From: Mycolicibacter sp. MU0083
Lineage (GTDB): Bacteria > Actinomycetota > Actinomycetes > Mycobacteriales > Mycobacteriaceae
Length of the DNA stretch: 64,000 nucleotides
Direction: 5' to 3'
Assembly (NCBI RefSeq): GCF_963378075.1
Contig: NZ_OY726394.1
Coordinates: 310,001-374,000, forward strand
Below are positions 8,743-18,217 of the stretch, in pieces. A program made the position numbers and the translations under genes. Below the pieces are notes generated by a model. It saw nothing but the letters and a program-made list of their open reading frames with translations, made no database searches and was not told the origin of the DNA. Numbering within the stretch: the stretch's first letter is position 1; each line of letters starts with the position of its first letter.

Positions 8743-9630
8743 TCAGCGTTCGAGTGGACAACCACCGCCCTGCCCGGCGGGTTCCACCTGCACGGTGGCG
8801 TGGGTCAGGCCGCGGGCCGCCAGCACGGCCCGCGCGGCGCTCAGCACCCGGCCGGCGTCGGCGTCGGTACCCAGGTGGGCGGTGGCCATGTCCTGGCCGG
8901 GCACCAGAGTCCAGACATGCAGGTCGTGTACGTCGGTGACGCCGTCGACGGCCGCCAACGCCGCACGCAGTTCATCGACGTCGATATGGCTCGGTGACGC
9001 CTCGGACAGGATGCGCAGGGCGTCGCGGGCCAGGGCGAACGCCCGGGGCAGTACCCACAGGGCGACGAAGACCGCGACCACCACGTCGGCGTAGGGCCAG
9101 TCGGTGGTGACCGTGACGATGCCCGCGATCAGCACCGCGACGTTGCCGACGGTGTCGGCGACCACCTCCAGGTAGGCGCCGCGCACCGCCAGGCTGTGCT
9201 CCGAGTGCGACCGCAGCAGCCCGATGACCACGGCGTTGACCGCCACCCCCGCCAATGCGACGACGATCAGCGGCATGCCGGGCACATCCGGTGCGGTGCC
9301 GATGCGGCGGATCGCCTCGGTCGCGATGAACGTCGCGACGCCGATCAGCAACACCGCGTTGGCGACCGCGGTGAACACCTCGGCGCGGTGCCAGCCGTAG
9401 GTCCGCGACGGCGACGTGCTGCCGCGTCGGGTCAGCACCACCGCCGTCACCCCCATGAACAGCGCGGCCAGGTCGGTGAGCAGATGCCCGGCGTCGGCCA
9501 GCAGGGCGATCGAGTTGATGGCGATGGCGGTGGCGAGTTCGATGCCGAAGAACGTGGTCAGGATCGCGGCGGCGACCACCATGCGGGACAGCCGGCTGTC
9601 GGTATGACGGTGTTGGTGACCGGCGCCCAT
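8743..9630 (-). CDS. Cation diffusion facilitator (Zn/Co/Cd-type exporter)
   Basis: 295 aa with six predicted membrane helices and a C-terminal cytoplasmic ferredoxin-like domain (about 210-295). CDF proteins exchange Zn2+ or similar divalent metals for protons. The helix-2 metal motif is intact (LLADAGHLLTD, HxxxD). In helix 5 the usual HxxxD is replaced by Glu-V-V-A-Asp, which may alter metal choice. The N-terminus has a short His-rich patch (GAGHQHRHTD) and the C-terminus a conserved HDLHVW. It sits where Rv0360c lies in M. tuberculosis and is probably an insertion. Confidence 0.88.
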   Translation of the reverse strand: MGAGHQHRHTDSRLSRMVVAAAILTTFFGIELATAIAINSIALLADAGHLLTDLAALFMGVTAVVLTRRGSTSPSRTYGWHRAEVFTAVANAVLLIGVATFIATEAIRRIGTAPDVPGMPLIVVALAGVAVNAVVIGLLRSHSEHSLAVRGAYLEVVADTVGNVAVLIAGIVTVTTDWPYADVVVAVFVALWVLPRAFALARDALRILSEASPSHIDVDELRAALAAVDGVTDVHDLHVWTLVPGQDMATAHLGTDADAGRVLSAARAVLAARGLTHATVQVEPAGQGGGCPLER

Positions 9631-9666
9631 GGAAGGTGAATATAGGTCGCCGGCACCGGTGCCGGG

Positions 9667-10452
9667 TCAGAACCAAGAGCTCCAGAACTGGGTCAGGTGC
9701 AGACCCACCGCCACCAGCTCACGCGGCACGCCGAACAGATCGAAGACCCACAGCACCAGCCCGAAGAACTTCTGGTTCACCGCCGGCGACGCGATCAGCA
9801 GGGCCATCAGCACGAGCAGTCCGTAGGGCTGGAACGGCGCCACCGCGCGTCGGGTGGCCGGGCTCAGATGCGGCTCCAGCGCCCCGAAACCGTCCAGCCC
9901 CGGCACCGGCAGCAGGTTCAGCACCAGCGCGGTGATCTGCAGGAAGCCCAGAAACGCCACCGCCGACCAGAACACCGGATGCCGCGGGTCGTGCAGCGCC
10001 CAGGCGCCCCCGAGCAGCACGATCGCCAACACCAGGTTGGCCGCCGGGCCCGCCAGGCTGACCAGGGTGCGCCGGCGCGGGGGCATCGACGACGTCTGCA
10101 CGAACACCGCCCCGCCGGGCAGCCCGATACCGCCGAGCGCGATGAACAGCAGTGGCAGCAGCAGAGACAGCCCCGGGTGGGTGTAGCGCAGCGGGTTGAG
10201 GGTCAGGTAGCCGCGCATCGCGACGCCGCGGTCGCCGAAGCGCCAGGCGGTGTAGGCGTGCCCGAACTCGTGCAGGCACAGCGAGACGAGCCAGCCGGCG
10301 ATCACGAACACGAACACCCCGGCGTAGGCCAGCGGACGGATCGCGGTGCCTGCCGACCAGGCCAGCACGCCGCCGAGTGCGGTCACCGCGACCAACGCCA
10401 GAAAGACCGGGCTGGGCCGGACCGCTTGGCCCCGCAGGGGGTGCACGTTCAC
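9667..10452 (-). CDS. M50-family membrane zinc metallopeptidase (Rv0359-like)
   Basis: 261 aa with several hydrophobic segments. The zinc motif HExxH is HEFGHAY (about residues 66-72), inside the first membrane-associated helices as in site-2-protease relatives. A second metal-ligand region lies in VLNLLPVPGLDGFG, matching the NPxPxxDG-type motif of M50 enzymes. It probably cleaves membrane-embedded substrates; the target is unknown. Start is GTG 10452, 9 bases downstream of the Rv0358-like stop, so the two genes are likely cotranscribed. Confidence 0.87.
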   Translation of the reverse strand: MNVHPLRGQAVRPSPVFLALVAVTALGGVLAWSAGTAIRPLAYAGVFVFVIAGWLVSLCLHEFGHAYTAWRFGDRGVAMRGYLTLNPLRYTHPGLSLLLPLLFIALGGIGLPGGAVFVQTSSMPPRRRTLVSLAGPAANLVLAIVLLGGAWALHDPRHPVFWSAVAFLGFLQITALVLNLLPVPGLDGFGALEPHLSPATRRAVAPFQPYGLLVLMALLIASPAVNQKFFGLVLWVFDLFGVPRELVAVGLHLTQFWSSWF

Positions 10453-10461
10453 CCGACGAAC

Positions 10462-11130
10462 CTATCGGACCAGCAGCCAGTCCTCGATGTGGCGATAGAA
10501 CGTGGAGCGCTTCACCGTCCGGGTGCCGAATCTCCCGTCGCGCACCACCAGTGCACCCGTCGTGCCCAGTTGCGCCGCCCGGCCCGTCACCCAGCGTCGT
10601 ACCCGGCCGCACCTCCGCGGAACCCCGGCGCGCAACCCCGGCGGCACCCCGATCGGCTCGATCAGCACTTCGGCCACGTCGCCGTCGAACACGGTGTCGT
10701 CGTCGACGACTCCCTCGCCGCGCAGCAGCGCCGTACCGTCCACCGGCAGCCACCGGCCCACCCCCACCAGCGCGGTGCCGGCGTCGTCGCGGATCAGCGG
10801 TACCGGGCCGGCAGCACCCCGGCGGGCCCGCCGCGCCGCGCGCCGGCCGGCCGGCAGCCCGTAGGCGCGGGTGGCCGGGGTACGCCGCGACGGCACGTAG
10901 CCCACCTCGACGTCGAGGCGGTCGGCGCGCAGCATCCGGGTCAGCACCTGCGCCAGATCCGGGTCGGCTCCCACCACCAGCACCCGGCCGTAGCGGTCCA
11001 GGGCGGCGTCGATGTCAGCGGTGCCCCTATCGGCTGTGACCTGCACCGATGGCAGGTCCCGCAGGGCGCGGGGCAGGGTCCGCCCGGCGCACAGCAGCAC
11101 GACGGTTTCCGGGGGTGTCTCAGCGGGCAT
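10462..11130 (-). CDS. Rv0358-like conserved hypothetical protein
   Basis: 222 aa starting at ATG 11130. A Rossmann-like beginning (VVLLCAGRTLPRAL, then RVLVVGADPDLAQVL) suggests a nucleotide- or lipid-kinase-like fold. The centre is very Arg-rich, and GGD-like loops (DDDTVFDGDVAEVLIEP) follow. This pattern loosely recalls diacylglycerol-kinase-type proteins, but I cannot assign a reaction. It is the first gene of a short transcript that includes the M50 peptidase, and is divergent from purA. Confidence 0.7.
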   Translation of the reverse strand: MPAETPPETVVLLCAGRTLPRALRDLPSVQVTADRGTADIDAALDRYGRVLVVGADPDLAQVLTRMLRADRLDVEVGYVPSRRTPATRAYGLPAGRRAARRARRGAAGPVPLIRDDAGTALVGVGRWLPVDGTALLRGEGVVDDDTVFDGDVAEVLIEPIGVPPGLRAGVPRRCGRVRRWVTGRAAQLGTTGALVVRDGRFGTRTVKRSTFYRHIEDWLLVR

Positions 11131-11241
11131 CAGCGGCTCTCCGGGCCGTTAGTGGCGTTCAACACGCTCCTTGTGAATCGCTTCGGATAGGCTCATTCCC
11201 CGGCTGGACCACAGTAAGCCAAGACAGTTAGCGAGAAATCC

Positions 11242-12540
11242 ATGCCGGCAATCGTCGTCATCGGCGCCCAATGGGGTGACGAGGGCAAAGGGAAAGCCAC
11301 CGACCTACTCGGCGAACGAGTTCAGTGGGTGGTGCGCTACCAGGGCGGCAACAATGCCGGCCACACGGTCGTTCTCCCCACCGGGGAGAACTTCGCGTTG
11401 CACCTGATCCCGTCCGGGGTGCTGTCGCCACACGTCACCAACGTCATCGGCAACGGTGTGGTGGTCGATCCGGGTGTGCTGCTCACCGAGCTGGACGGGC
11501 TGGAACGCCGGGACGTGGACACCTCGCGGCTGCTGATCTCCGCCGACGCCCACCTGTTGATGCCGTACCACGTGGCCATCGACAAGGTGACCGAGCGCTA
11601 CATGGGCTCCAAGAAGATCGGCACCACCGGTCGCGGCATCGGGCCCTGCTACCAGGACAAGATCGCCCGGATCGGCATCCGGGTCGCCGACGTGCTCGAC
11701 GAGGAGTCGCTGGCGAACAAGATCGAGGCCGCCCTGGAGTTCAAGAACCAGGTGCTGGTCAAGATCTACAACCGCAAGGCCCTGGAACCGCAGCAGGTCC
11801 TCGAGGACCTGCTCGAGCAGGCCGAGGGCTTCAAGCACCGCATCGCCGACACCGCGCTGCTGCTGGGCGGCGCACTGGACCGCGGCGAGAACGTGCTGCT
11901 GGAAGGCTCCCAGGGCACTCTGCTCGACGTCGACCACGGCACCTACCCGTATGTGACGTCGTCCAACCCGACCGCCGGCGGTGCCGCGGTGGGCTCCGGT
12001 GTGGGCCCGACCCGCATCACCACCGTGCTGGGCATCCTCAAGGCCTACACCACCCGGGTCGGCTCGGGCCCGTTCCCCACCGAGTTGTTCGACGCCAGCG
12101 GCGAGTACCTGTCCAAGGCCGGCGGCGAGGTCGGGGTGACCACCGGCCGGCAGCGCCGCTGCGGCTGGTTCGACGCGGTGATCGCCCGCTACGCCACCCG
12201 GGTCAACGGCATCACCGACTACTTCCTGACCAAACTCGACGTGCTCTCCAGCCTGGAGACCGTGCCGGTCTGCGTCGGCTACCGCATCGACGGCAAACGC
12301 ACCGACGAACTGCCGATGACGCAGGAGGAGTTCGCGCGCGCCGAACCGGTCTACGAAGAACTGCCGGGCTGGTGGGAGGACATCTCAGGTGCCCGCACGT
12401 TCGAGGAGCTGCCCGCCAACGCGCGGGACTACGTCTCCCGGGTGGAGGAGATCGCCGGCGCGCAGATCTCCTGCATCGGCGTCGGCCCCGGCCGGGAGCA
12501 GACCATCGTGCGCCGTGACGTCGTCGGGAACCCCGCGTGA
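11242..12540 (+). CDS. purA: Adenylosuccinate synthetase
   Basis: 432 aa, the standard length. Condenses IMP with aspartate using GTP, the first committed step to AMP. The N-terminal P-loop region [11 protein letters not shown] (with catalytic Asp), the NNAGHTVV loop with catalytic His, the IMP-binding [14 protein letters not shown] and the C-terminal guanine-binding [10 protein letters not shown] are all intact. The stop overlaps the GTG of the thioesterase gene (GTGA), so they are coupled as Rv0357c/Rv0356c are. Confidence 0.97.
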   Translation: MPAIVVIGAQWGDEGKGKATDLLGERVQWVVRYQGGNNAGHTVVLPTGENFALHLIPSGVLSPHVTNVIGNGVVVDPGVLLTELDGLERRDVDTSRLLISADAHLLMPYHVAIDKVTERYMGSKKIGTTGRGIGPCYQDKIARIGIRVADVLDEESLANKIEAALEFKNQVLVKIYNRKALEPQQVLEDLLEQAEGFKHRIADTALLLGGALDRGENVLLEGSQGTLLDVDHGTYPYVTSSNPTAGGAAVGSGVGPTRITTVLGILKAYTTRVGSGPFPTELFDASGEYLSKAGGEVGVTTGRQRRCGWFDAVIARYATRVNGITDYFLTKLDVLSSLETVPVCVGYRIDGKRTDELPMTQEEFARAEPVYEELPGWWEDISGARTFEELPANARDYVSRVEEIAGAQISCIGVGPGREQTIVRRDVVGNPA

Positions 12541-13184
12541 GCGAGCAGACGCCCGCCGACGAATCAGCCCTGGACCCCGACTACGCCAGTCACGGCGGGT
12601 TCCCCGACTACGCGGTCGTGGAACCCAGCCCCGGATTCGCCCGGTTCGTCACCACCATGCGGCGGGTGCTGGACCTGTCGGTGTCCAGCGACCCCGCCGA
12701 CGACACCTGGGAGACCGCCGCCGACCGCGCCGAACAACTGGTGGCGCTGCTGGAGAACGATCAGGCCCCCGAGGGCGTCGCCCCGGCCGGCCGGGCGCCG
12801 TCGCTGCCGGGCATGGGCAGCCTGATGCTGCCGCCGTGGCAGATCACCCGGTTCGAACCCGACGGCGTGACCATGACCGGATCGTTCAGCCGGTTCCACG
12901 TCGGCGGCAACTCCGCGGTGCACGGCGGGGTGCTGCCGCTGCTGTTCGACTGGATGTTCGGGATGGTGGTGCACGCCGCCAACCGCCCGATCAGCCGGAC
13001 CGCGTTCCTGCACGTGGACTACCGCAACGTCACCCCGATCAACACCCCGCTGGTGGTCAACGCCCGGATCGAGAAGTCCGAGGGCCGCAAGGCGTTCATC
13101 GGCGCCGAGCTCACCGACACCGAGGGCACCCTGCTGGCCGAGGCGCAGGGGCTGATGGTGCGCCTGCTGCCGGGCCAGCCCTGA
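12537..13184 (+). CDS. Hotdog-fold thioesterase, PaaI-like (Rv0356c homologue)
   Basis: 215 aa from GTG 12537, overlapping the purA stop by 4 bases. The N-terminal 80 residues are variable. The C-terminal hotdog domain shows [22 protein letters not shown], where the HGG turn and following Asp are the usual catalytic neighbourhood of PaaI-type acyl-CoA thioesterases, then [14 protein letters not shown]. It probably hydrolyses an acyl-CoA; the chain length is unknown. Confidence 0.82.
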   Translation: MSEQTPADESALDPDYASHGGFPDYAVVEPSPGFARFVTTMRRVLDLSVSSDPADDTWETAADRAEQLVALLENDQAPEGVAPAGRAPSLPGMGSLMLPPWQITRFEPDGVTMTGSFSRFHVGGNSAVHGGVLPLLFDWMFGMVVHAANRPISRTAFLHVDYRNVTPINTPLVVNARIEKSEGRKAFIGAELTDTEGTLLAEAQGLMVRLLPGQP

Positions 13185-13194
13185 GCCGCAAGTC

Positions 13195-13560
13195 CTAATC
13201 GGCTCCGTACCGGCGCGGTCCCCGTAGCGTCAGCGCCGCGAACAACGCCAGGAACGCCGCGGCCGGTGCACTGTTGGCGATGCTGTCCCGGACCCGGATG
13301 TGCGCGCCGACGGCCAGTACGAAATACAGCGTCAGCGCCGCGGTGGTCAGCCGGGCCAAGCCCGGGAACCGGTGCGCCGACAACAGGCCGACGGCCGACG
13401 CCGCCTTGACGGCCGGCAGCACCGGCCGAACCCGTTGCGGGCACTCGACGGTGTCGAGAGCCTTGGCGATGTAGGGCACCGGGATGGCACACAGCACCGC
13501 GTCGACGGCCTGGAAGGCGGCCAGGCCGGTGTAGGTCTTCGGTGAATCCAGCACGCTCAT
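13195..13560 (-). CDS. DoxX-like small membrane protein
   Basis: 121 aa from ATG 13560. Four hydrophobic segments with polar turns (FQAVDAVLCAIPV, VKAASAVGLLSAHRFPGLARL, ALTLYFVLAVGAHI and the C-terminal helix) match the DoxX/DUF4267-type four-helix membrane family. The specific role is unknown. The frame continues far upstream (to 16428), but that region is the antisense of other genes and is not coding. Convergent with the thioesterase gene; the antiporter gene follows upstream on the same strand with a 41-base gap. Confidence 0.72.
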   Translation of the reverse strand: MSVLDSPKTYTGLAAFQAVDAVLCAIPVPYIAKALDTVECPQRVRPVLPAVKAASAVGLLSAHRFPGLARLTTAALTLYFVLAVGAHIRVRDSIANSAPAAAFLALFAALTLRGPRRYGAD

Positions 13561-13601
13561 GGCACCCACTGTAGGCGCGGCCTCGCGGTGGGAACCGGGC
13601 C

Positions 13602-15203
13602 TCAGTCCAGGTTCAGCGACGCCTCTTCCAGATCCAGCCCGTGCAGCAAGCGGCGCAGCACCTGATCGTCGATGCGGCCGTGATCGCGCTCGGCGATCAG
13701 CGCCGCGCGTTCGGCGGCCAGCGTCTCCAGGCGCAGCCGGCGAAACGCGGCGGCGGCGGTCTCGTCGCTGTCGGCTTCGGCGTCGGGATCCAAGCGGCGC
13801 AGCCGTTCCCGGGCCGCGTTGCGCCGCCGGGTGTTCCAGCTGCGCAGTGCCTCGGCGGCGCGCTCGCTGGCCGGGGACGGCTCGGTGGCGGCCAGCACCT
13901 CGTCGAGTCGCTCGGCGGCGGCCAGCGCCGCCTTGTCCTGCGCGGATGTCGCGGCGATCGCGTCGGTGCGGTCCTGGTCGGTGGGCAGGCCCAACCGGCG
14001 GATCAGCCACGGCAGGGTCAACCCGTGCAGCAGCAGCGTGCCGACCACCACCACGAAGGTCAGGAAGACCAGCTGCGGGCGGCCCGGGAACGGTTCCCCC
14101 GACAGCGTCGTCAGCGGCACCGCGAATGCCGCCGCCAGCGACACCACCCCGCGCATCCCGGCCCAGGCCAGCACGAACACCTGCGCGGGCGTGGGCGCGG
14201 GCTCGGTCCGGCGGATCTTCGCCGACAGCAGCCGCGGCGCGAAGGCGAACGTCGCCACCCACACCCCGCGCACCGCGAGCAGCGTCGCGAACACCGCCAG
14301 CGATGCGACGGCCAGCGTGGCGAAGCGCACCCCGTGCAGGTTCGTCACCACCGCCGGCAGTTGCAACCCGATCAGCAGGAACGCCAGCGATTCCAGCACC
14401 AACTGCACCGCGCGCCAGACCGCTTGGTCCTGCATCCGGGTGGCGTAGTGCGCGCGGGTGAAGCGCTGCCCCAGGATCAGGGCGGCCACCACCACCGCGA
14501 GCACCCCGGAGCCGTGGACCTCCTCGGCCACCAGGTAGATCACGAACGGCGCCAGCAGGCCGACCGCACTCTCCACCACCGGATCGGTCAACCGGGCCCG
14601 GATGGTGACGATGACGGCCCCGAACGCCACCCCCACCGCCACCCCGCCGACTGCGGCCAGTACGAAGGTCACCAGGCCCATGCCCCAGCCGGTCGCCACG
14701 CCGATCGCCGCCGCCAACGACACCTTGTACACCGTCAGCGCGGTGGCGTCGTTGAGCAGGCTCTCGCCGCTGAGCAGCGTCATGATCCGCCGCGGCAACC
14801 CGACCCGACGGCCGATCGCGGTGGCCGACACCGCATCCGGCGGGGCCACGATCGCCCCGAGCGTCAGCGCGGCCGCCAGGGTCAGTTCCGGCACCGTGTA
14901 ATAGGCGACCGCGCCGACCGCGACCGTGGTGGCCAGCGGGAGGCCGACCGCCAACAGCATGATCGGGCGCTTGTTGCGCCGCAGGCTGATCACCGAGCTC
15001 TCCAGTCCGGCCGACCACAGCAGCGGCGGCAGGATCACGAACAGCACCAGTTCCGGGCGCATCCTGATCTCCGGCACCGCCGGGATCAGCCCCACCAGCA
15101 GGCCGGCGATCACCAGCACCAGGGGGGCGGACAGTTTCCGGTGCCGGGCGATGGCTGCGATCAGCACTGCCGCCACCAGCGGGCCCAGCAGGGTGGTGCT
15201 CAC
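13602..15203 (-). CDS. CPA1-family Na+/H+ antiporter (NhaP type)
   Basis: 533 aa with about 12 membrane helices in the first 400 residues and a cytoplasmic charged tail of about 120. The transport-site Asp residues appear in APPDAVSATAIGRR and SLLNDATALTVY (the ND motif of electroneutral CPA1 exchangers). The conserved AWAGMRGVVSLA lies in the late helices. It exchanges Na+ or K+ for H+ across the cytoplasmic membrane. Start is GTG 15203, divergent from purT with about 80 bases between. Confidence 0.9.
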   Translation of the reverse strand: MSTTLLGPLVAAVLIAAIARHRKLSAPLVLVIAGLLVGLIPAVPEIRMRPELVLFVILPPLLWSAGLESSVISLRRNKRPIMLLAVGLPLATTVAVGAVAYYTVPELTLAAALTLGAIVAPPDAVSATAIGRRVGLPRRIMTLLSGESLLNDATALTVYKVSLAAAIGVATGWGMGLVTFVLAAVGGVAVGVAFGAVIVTIRARLTDPVVESAVGLLAPFVIYLVAEEVHGSGVLAVVVAALILGQRFTRAHYATRMQDQAVWRAVQLVLESLAFLLIGLQLPAVVTNLHGVRFATLAVASLAVFATLLAVRGVWVATFAFAPRLLSAKIRRTEPAPTPAQVFVLAWAGMRGVVSLAAAFAVPLTTLSGEPFPGRPQLVFLTFVVVVGTLLLHGLTLPWLIRRLGLPTDQDRTDAIAATSAQDKAALAAAERLDEVLAATEPSPASERAAEALRSWNTRRRNAARERLRRLDPDAEADSDETAAAAFRRLRLETLAAERAALIAERDHGRIDDQVLRRLLHGLDLEEASLNLD

Positions 15204-15282
15204 CGTCGTTGAACCTCCGTTCAGATTTCGCCTTTATCCTTGAGCAGCATGCAACATAGCGGTGGCGCTGGAGGATGAGGCG

Positions 15283-16533
15283 GTGAACGGCCAGGTGGCG
15301 GAGTCGGTTACCGAGCAACTGTCCGGCAACGGACCCAGCCGCACGCGGGTCGCGCTGCTGGGCTCGGGGGATTTCAGTCGGGAGCTGGTCGGCGCGCTGC
15401 AGCGGCTGGGCGCCGAGGTGATCGCCGTGGACCGCTACGCCGACACCGGATTGGACGGGATCGTCGACCGTTCGGCGGTGGTCGACCTCAGCGACCGCGA
15501 TGAGCTGGCCGCGGCCATCGGCTGGCTGCAACCGAGGTTCGTGGTGGTCGCCTCCGACACCGTGGCCACCGATGCCCTCAGTGATGCCGTCGAAACCGGG
15601 GTCACCACGGTGGTACCCGGAATCCGCGGCGCCCGGTTGGCCGCCGATGCCGAAGCGATGCGCCGGCTGGCGTCCGACGAACTCGGTCTGCCCACCGCGC
15701 CGTTCTGGTTCGCCGGGTCGCTCGAGGAACTCCGTTCGGTAGCCGAGCACGGCGGCTATCCGATGTCGGTCAAACCGGTGCGGGGCCTGCTCGGTGAGGG
15801 CCGGTCGGTGATGATCCGCGACAGCGACATCGAACCCGCCTGGCGGCGTGCGGTGACGTCGAACGCGGCCGGTGTCACGCCCCGGGTGCTGGCCGAGACG
15901 GTGGTGGACTTCGACAGTGAGGTCACGCTGCTGGCCGTCCACCGTGACGGCCCGGCCGGGCCGGCGCTGGATTTCTGCGCACCGATCGGGCATCGCAGCA
16001 TCGAAGGACCGAATGGCCAACTGACCCGGGAGTTTTGGCAACCGCACCCGATGAGTCGGGTGGCGCTGGATGCGGCCCGGTCGATCGCGGCCCGGGTGGC
16101 GCGGGCACTCGGCGGCCGCGGCATGTTCGGGGTCGAACTGCTGGTGCACGGCGACGAGGTGTATTTCGCCGGGGTCGACGTGCGCCCGTACGACGCCACC
16201 CTGTTGACGACGCGCACCCAGCGGCTCTCCGGTTTCGAGTTGCAGGCGCGCGGGATCCTGGGCCTGGCCACCGACCCCCTGATGGTCTCGCCCGGTGCCG
16301 CCCGACTGATCTACTCCCGCCCCGGCGCACGCGCCACCGACCCCAAACCGGACAGTGCCGACGCCGTGGCCGAAGCGCTGGGCGTGGCCGAAAGCGACGT
16401 GGTGCTGTTCGGCCGCCACGAGGGCCATCCCCGCCGGCGGTTGGGCCTGGCGCTGGCCACCGGCCCGGATGTGACCGTCGCCCGGGACCGGGCCGAGCAG
16501 GTGGCCGCGGCGCTGGGCAGGATCTGGCCGTGA
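15283..16533 (+). CDS. purT: PurT-like ATP-grasp protein (formate-dependent GAR transformylase family)
   Basis: 416 aa from GTG 15283, preceded by GGAGGATGAGG at 15270-15280; GTG 15262 is a weaker alternative. The family makes formyl-GAR from GAR, formate and ATP. Overall order is PurT: N-terminal RVALLGSGDF, then AVDRYAD, AEAMRRLASDELGLPTAPF, the ATP-grasp region and the C-terminal RRRLGLALATG. Key loops differ from the E. coli enzyme as I recall it: the glycine loop reads RGLLGEGRS for MSSSGKGQT (15781-15807), and the Mg2+ segment reads AGVDVRPYD for SEVSPRPHD (16168-16194), losing a Glu ligand. By context it matches Rv0389. It may be active with altered loops or be a degenerate paralogue. 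Confidence 0.8.
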   Translation: MNGQVAESVTEQLSGNGPSRTRVALLGSGDFSRELVGALQRLGAEVIAVDRYADTGLDGIVDRSAVVDLSDRDELAAAIGWLQPRFVVVASDTVATDALSDAVETGVTTVVPGIRGARLAADAEAMRRLASDELGLPTAPFWFAGSLEELRSVAEHGGYPMSVKPVRGLLGEGRSVMIRDSDIEPAWRRAVTSNAAGVTPRVLAETVVDFDSEVTLLAVHRDGPAGPALDFCAPIGHRSIEGPNGQLTREFWQPHPMSRVALDAARSIAARVARALGGRGMFGVELLVHGDEVYFAGVDVRPYDATLLTTRTQRLSGFELQARGILGLATDPLMVSPGAARLIYSRPGARATDPKPDSADAVAEALGVAESDVVLFGRHEGHPRRRLGLALATGPDVTVARDRAEQVAAALGRIWP

Positions 16534-16576
16534 CCCCCCATGGCGTGCGGCGGGTTCAGGTGCAAGACTTCCGCAG

Positions 16577-16981
16577 GTGAGCTACGCGGGCGACATCACA
16601 CCGGAACAGGCCTGGGAGATCTTGCGGGACAACCCGGCGGCGACGCTCATCGACGTGCGCACCGACGCCGAATGGCGGTTCGTCGGCCTGCCGGACGTGT
16701 CCGGGCTGGGGCGTGACCTGGTCTGCGTGGAATGGGTGCACTCCGACGGAACCCCCAACCACGACTTCGCCCGTGAACTGGCGGCCCGGGTGACCCGGGG
16801 TCCGGCGATCTTCTTGTGCCGCTCCGGAAATCGCTCCATTCCCGCGGCCGAGACCGGGGAATCCCTCGGGTTGACCCCGTCCTACAACGTCCTCGACGGT
16901 TTCGAGGGCCAGCTCGACGAGCAGTCCCACCGCGGGCGCGGCGGCTGGCGGGCCGTCGGCCTGCCGTGGACCCAGTCATGA
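16577..16981 (+). CDS. Rhodanese-like sulfurtransferase (Rv0390 homologue)
   Basis: 134 aa from GTG 16577. A single rhodanese domain: ATLIDVRTDAEWRFVG, then the active-site loop FLCRSGNRS with the persulfide-forming Cys near residue 81, then NVLDGFEG. It carries sulfane sulfur. Its ATGA overlap with metZ indicates coupling, so a role in sulfur delivery for homocysteine synthesis is plausible, though unproven. Confidence 0.88.
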   Translation: MSYAGDITPEQAWEILRDNPAATLIDVRTDAEWRFVGLPDVSGLGRDLVCVEWVHSDGTPNHDFARELAARVTRGPAIFLCRSGNRSIPAAETGESLGLTPSYNVLDGFEGQLDEQSHRGRGGWRAVGLPWTQS

Positions 16982-18207
16982 GCCGACCGGATCCGTCCCG
17001 CTCGGTCCGGACCCCGAAACCGTTGCCGGACGGTGTCGGTGCGGCCACCCTCGGGGTGCGCGGCGGACTGCTGCGCTCGGGGTTCGACGAGACCGCCGAG
17101 GCGGTCTTCCTCAACTCCGGTTACGTCTACGAGTCCGCCGCCGCGGCCGAGCGGGCGTTCACCGGCGAGGACGACCGGTTCGTCTACTCGCGCTACGGCA
17201 ATCCGACGGTGGCGATGTTCGAGGAGCGGCTGCGGCTGATCGAGGGTGCCCCGGCGGCGTTCGCGACCGCGAGCGGGATGGCGGCGGTGTTCGTCGCGCT
17301 CGGCGCGTTGCTGAAGGCCGGCGACCGGCTGGTGGCCGCGCGCAGCCTGTTCGGGTCCTGCTTCGTGATCTGCAACGAGATCCTGCCCCGCTGGGGTGTG
17401 CAGACCGTCTTCGTCGACGGCGACGACCCGGCCCAGTGGGAGCAGGCGCTGTCGGTCCCCACCGCCGCGGTGTTCTTCGAGACGCCGTCGAATCCGATGC
17501 AGTCGCTGGTCGACATCGCCGCGGTCACCGCGCTGGCCCATGACGCCGGCGCGAAAGTGGTGCTGGACAATGTGTTCGCGACGCCGCTACTGCAGCAGGG
17601 GTTCCCGCTCGGCGTGGACGTGGTGGTGTATTCCGGCACCAAACACATCGATGGGCAGGGCCGTGTCCTGGGCGGGGCGATCCTGGGCGATCGGGACTAC
17701 ATCGACGGTCCGGTGCAGACGCTGATGCGGCACACCGGGCCCGCGCTGAGCGCCTTCAACGCGTGGGTATTGCTCAAAGGTCTTGAGACACTGTCGGTTC
17801 GGGTCAACCATGCCAACGCCGCGGCGCTGCGGATCGCGGAGTTCCTGGCGCAGCATCCGGGAGTGCGGTGGGTCCGTTACCCGTTCCTGCCGTCGCATCC
17901 GCAATACGACCTGGCGCGCCGGCAGATGTCCGGCGGCGGCACCGTCATCACCTTCGAGCTGGAGGCAGCCCGAAGCGCTTCCAAGCAAAGGGCTTTCGAG
18001 TTACTGGATGCCCTGCAACTGATCGACATCTCCAACAACCTCGGTGATGCCAAGTCGTTGATCACCCATCCGGCGACCACCACCCACCGGGCGATGGGCC
18101 CGGACGGGCGCGCCGCGATCGGGCTCGGCGACGGGGTGGTGCGCATCTCGGTCGGACTGGAGGACGCCGACGACCTGATCGCCGATCTGGAACAGGCGCT
18201 GGGATAG
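16978..18207 (+). CDS. metZ: O-succinylhomoserine sulfhydrylase
   Basis: 409 aa (Rv0391 is 406). A PLP enzyme of the Cys/Met-metabolism family that uses O-succinylhomoserine and sulfide to give homocysteine. Visible features are the SRYGNPTVAMFEERL substrate and PLP phosphate region, ETPSNP, and the Schiff-base Lys in YSGTKHIDGQGRV (about residue 222). ATG 16978 overlaps the rhodanese stop by 4 bases. The gene is convergent with the SDR at 18218. Confidence 0.93.
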   Translation: MSRPDPSRSVRTPKPLPDGVGAATLGVRGGLLRSGFDETAEAVFLNSGYVYESAAAAERAFTGEDDRFVYSRYGNPTVAMFEERLRLIEGAPAAFATASGMAAVFVALGALLKAGDRLVAARSLFGSCFVICNEILPRWGVQTVFVDGDDPAQWEQALSVPTAAVFFETPSNPMQSLVDIAAVTALAHDAGAKVVLDNVFATPLLQQGFPLGVDVVVYSGTKHIDGQGRVLGGAILGDRDYIDGPVQTLMRHTGPALSAFNAWVLLKGLETLSVRVNHANAAALRIAEFLAQHPGVRWVRYPFLPSHPQYDLARRQMSGGGTVITFELEAARSASKQRAFELLDALQLIDISNNLGDAKSLITHPATTTHRAMGPDGRAAIGLGDGVVRISVGLEDADDLIADLEQALG

Positions 18208-18217
18208 TTCCCGGGTC

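Noticed and set aside
13560..16428. Very long minus-strand open frame (1077 codons) running from purT into the DoxX-like gene
   Set aside because: Beyond 13560 it is antisense to purT and out of frame with the antiporter; the text is Arg/Gly/Pro-rich and lacks any domain. Only its last 121 codons (13195-13560) look real.
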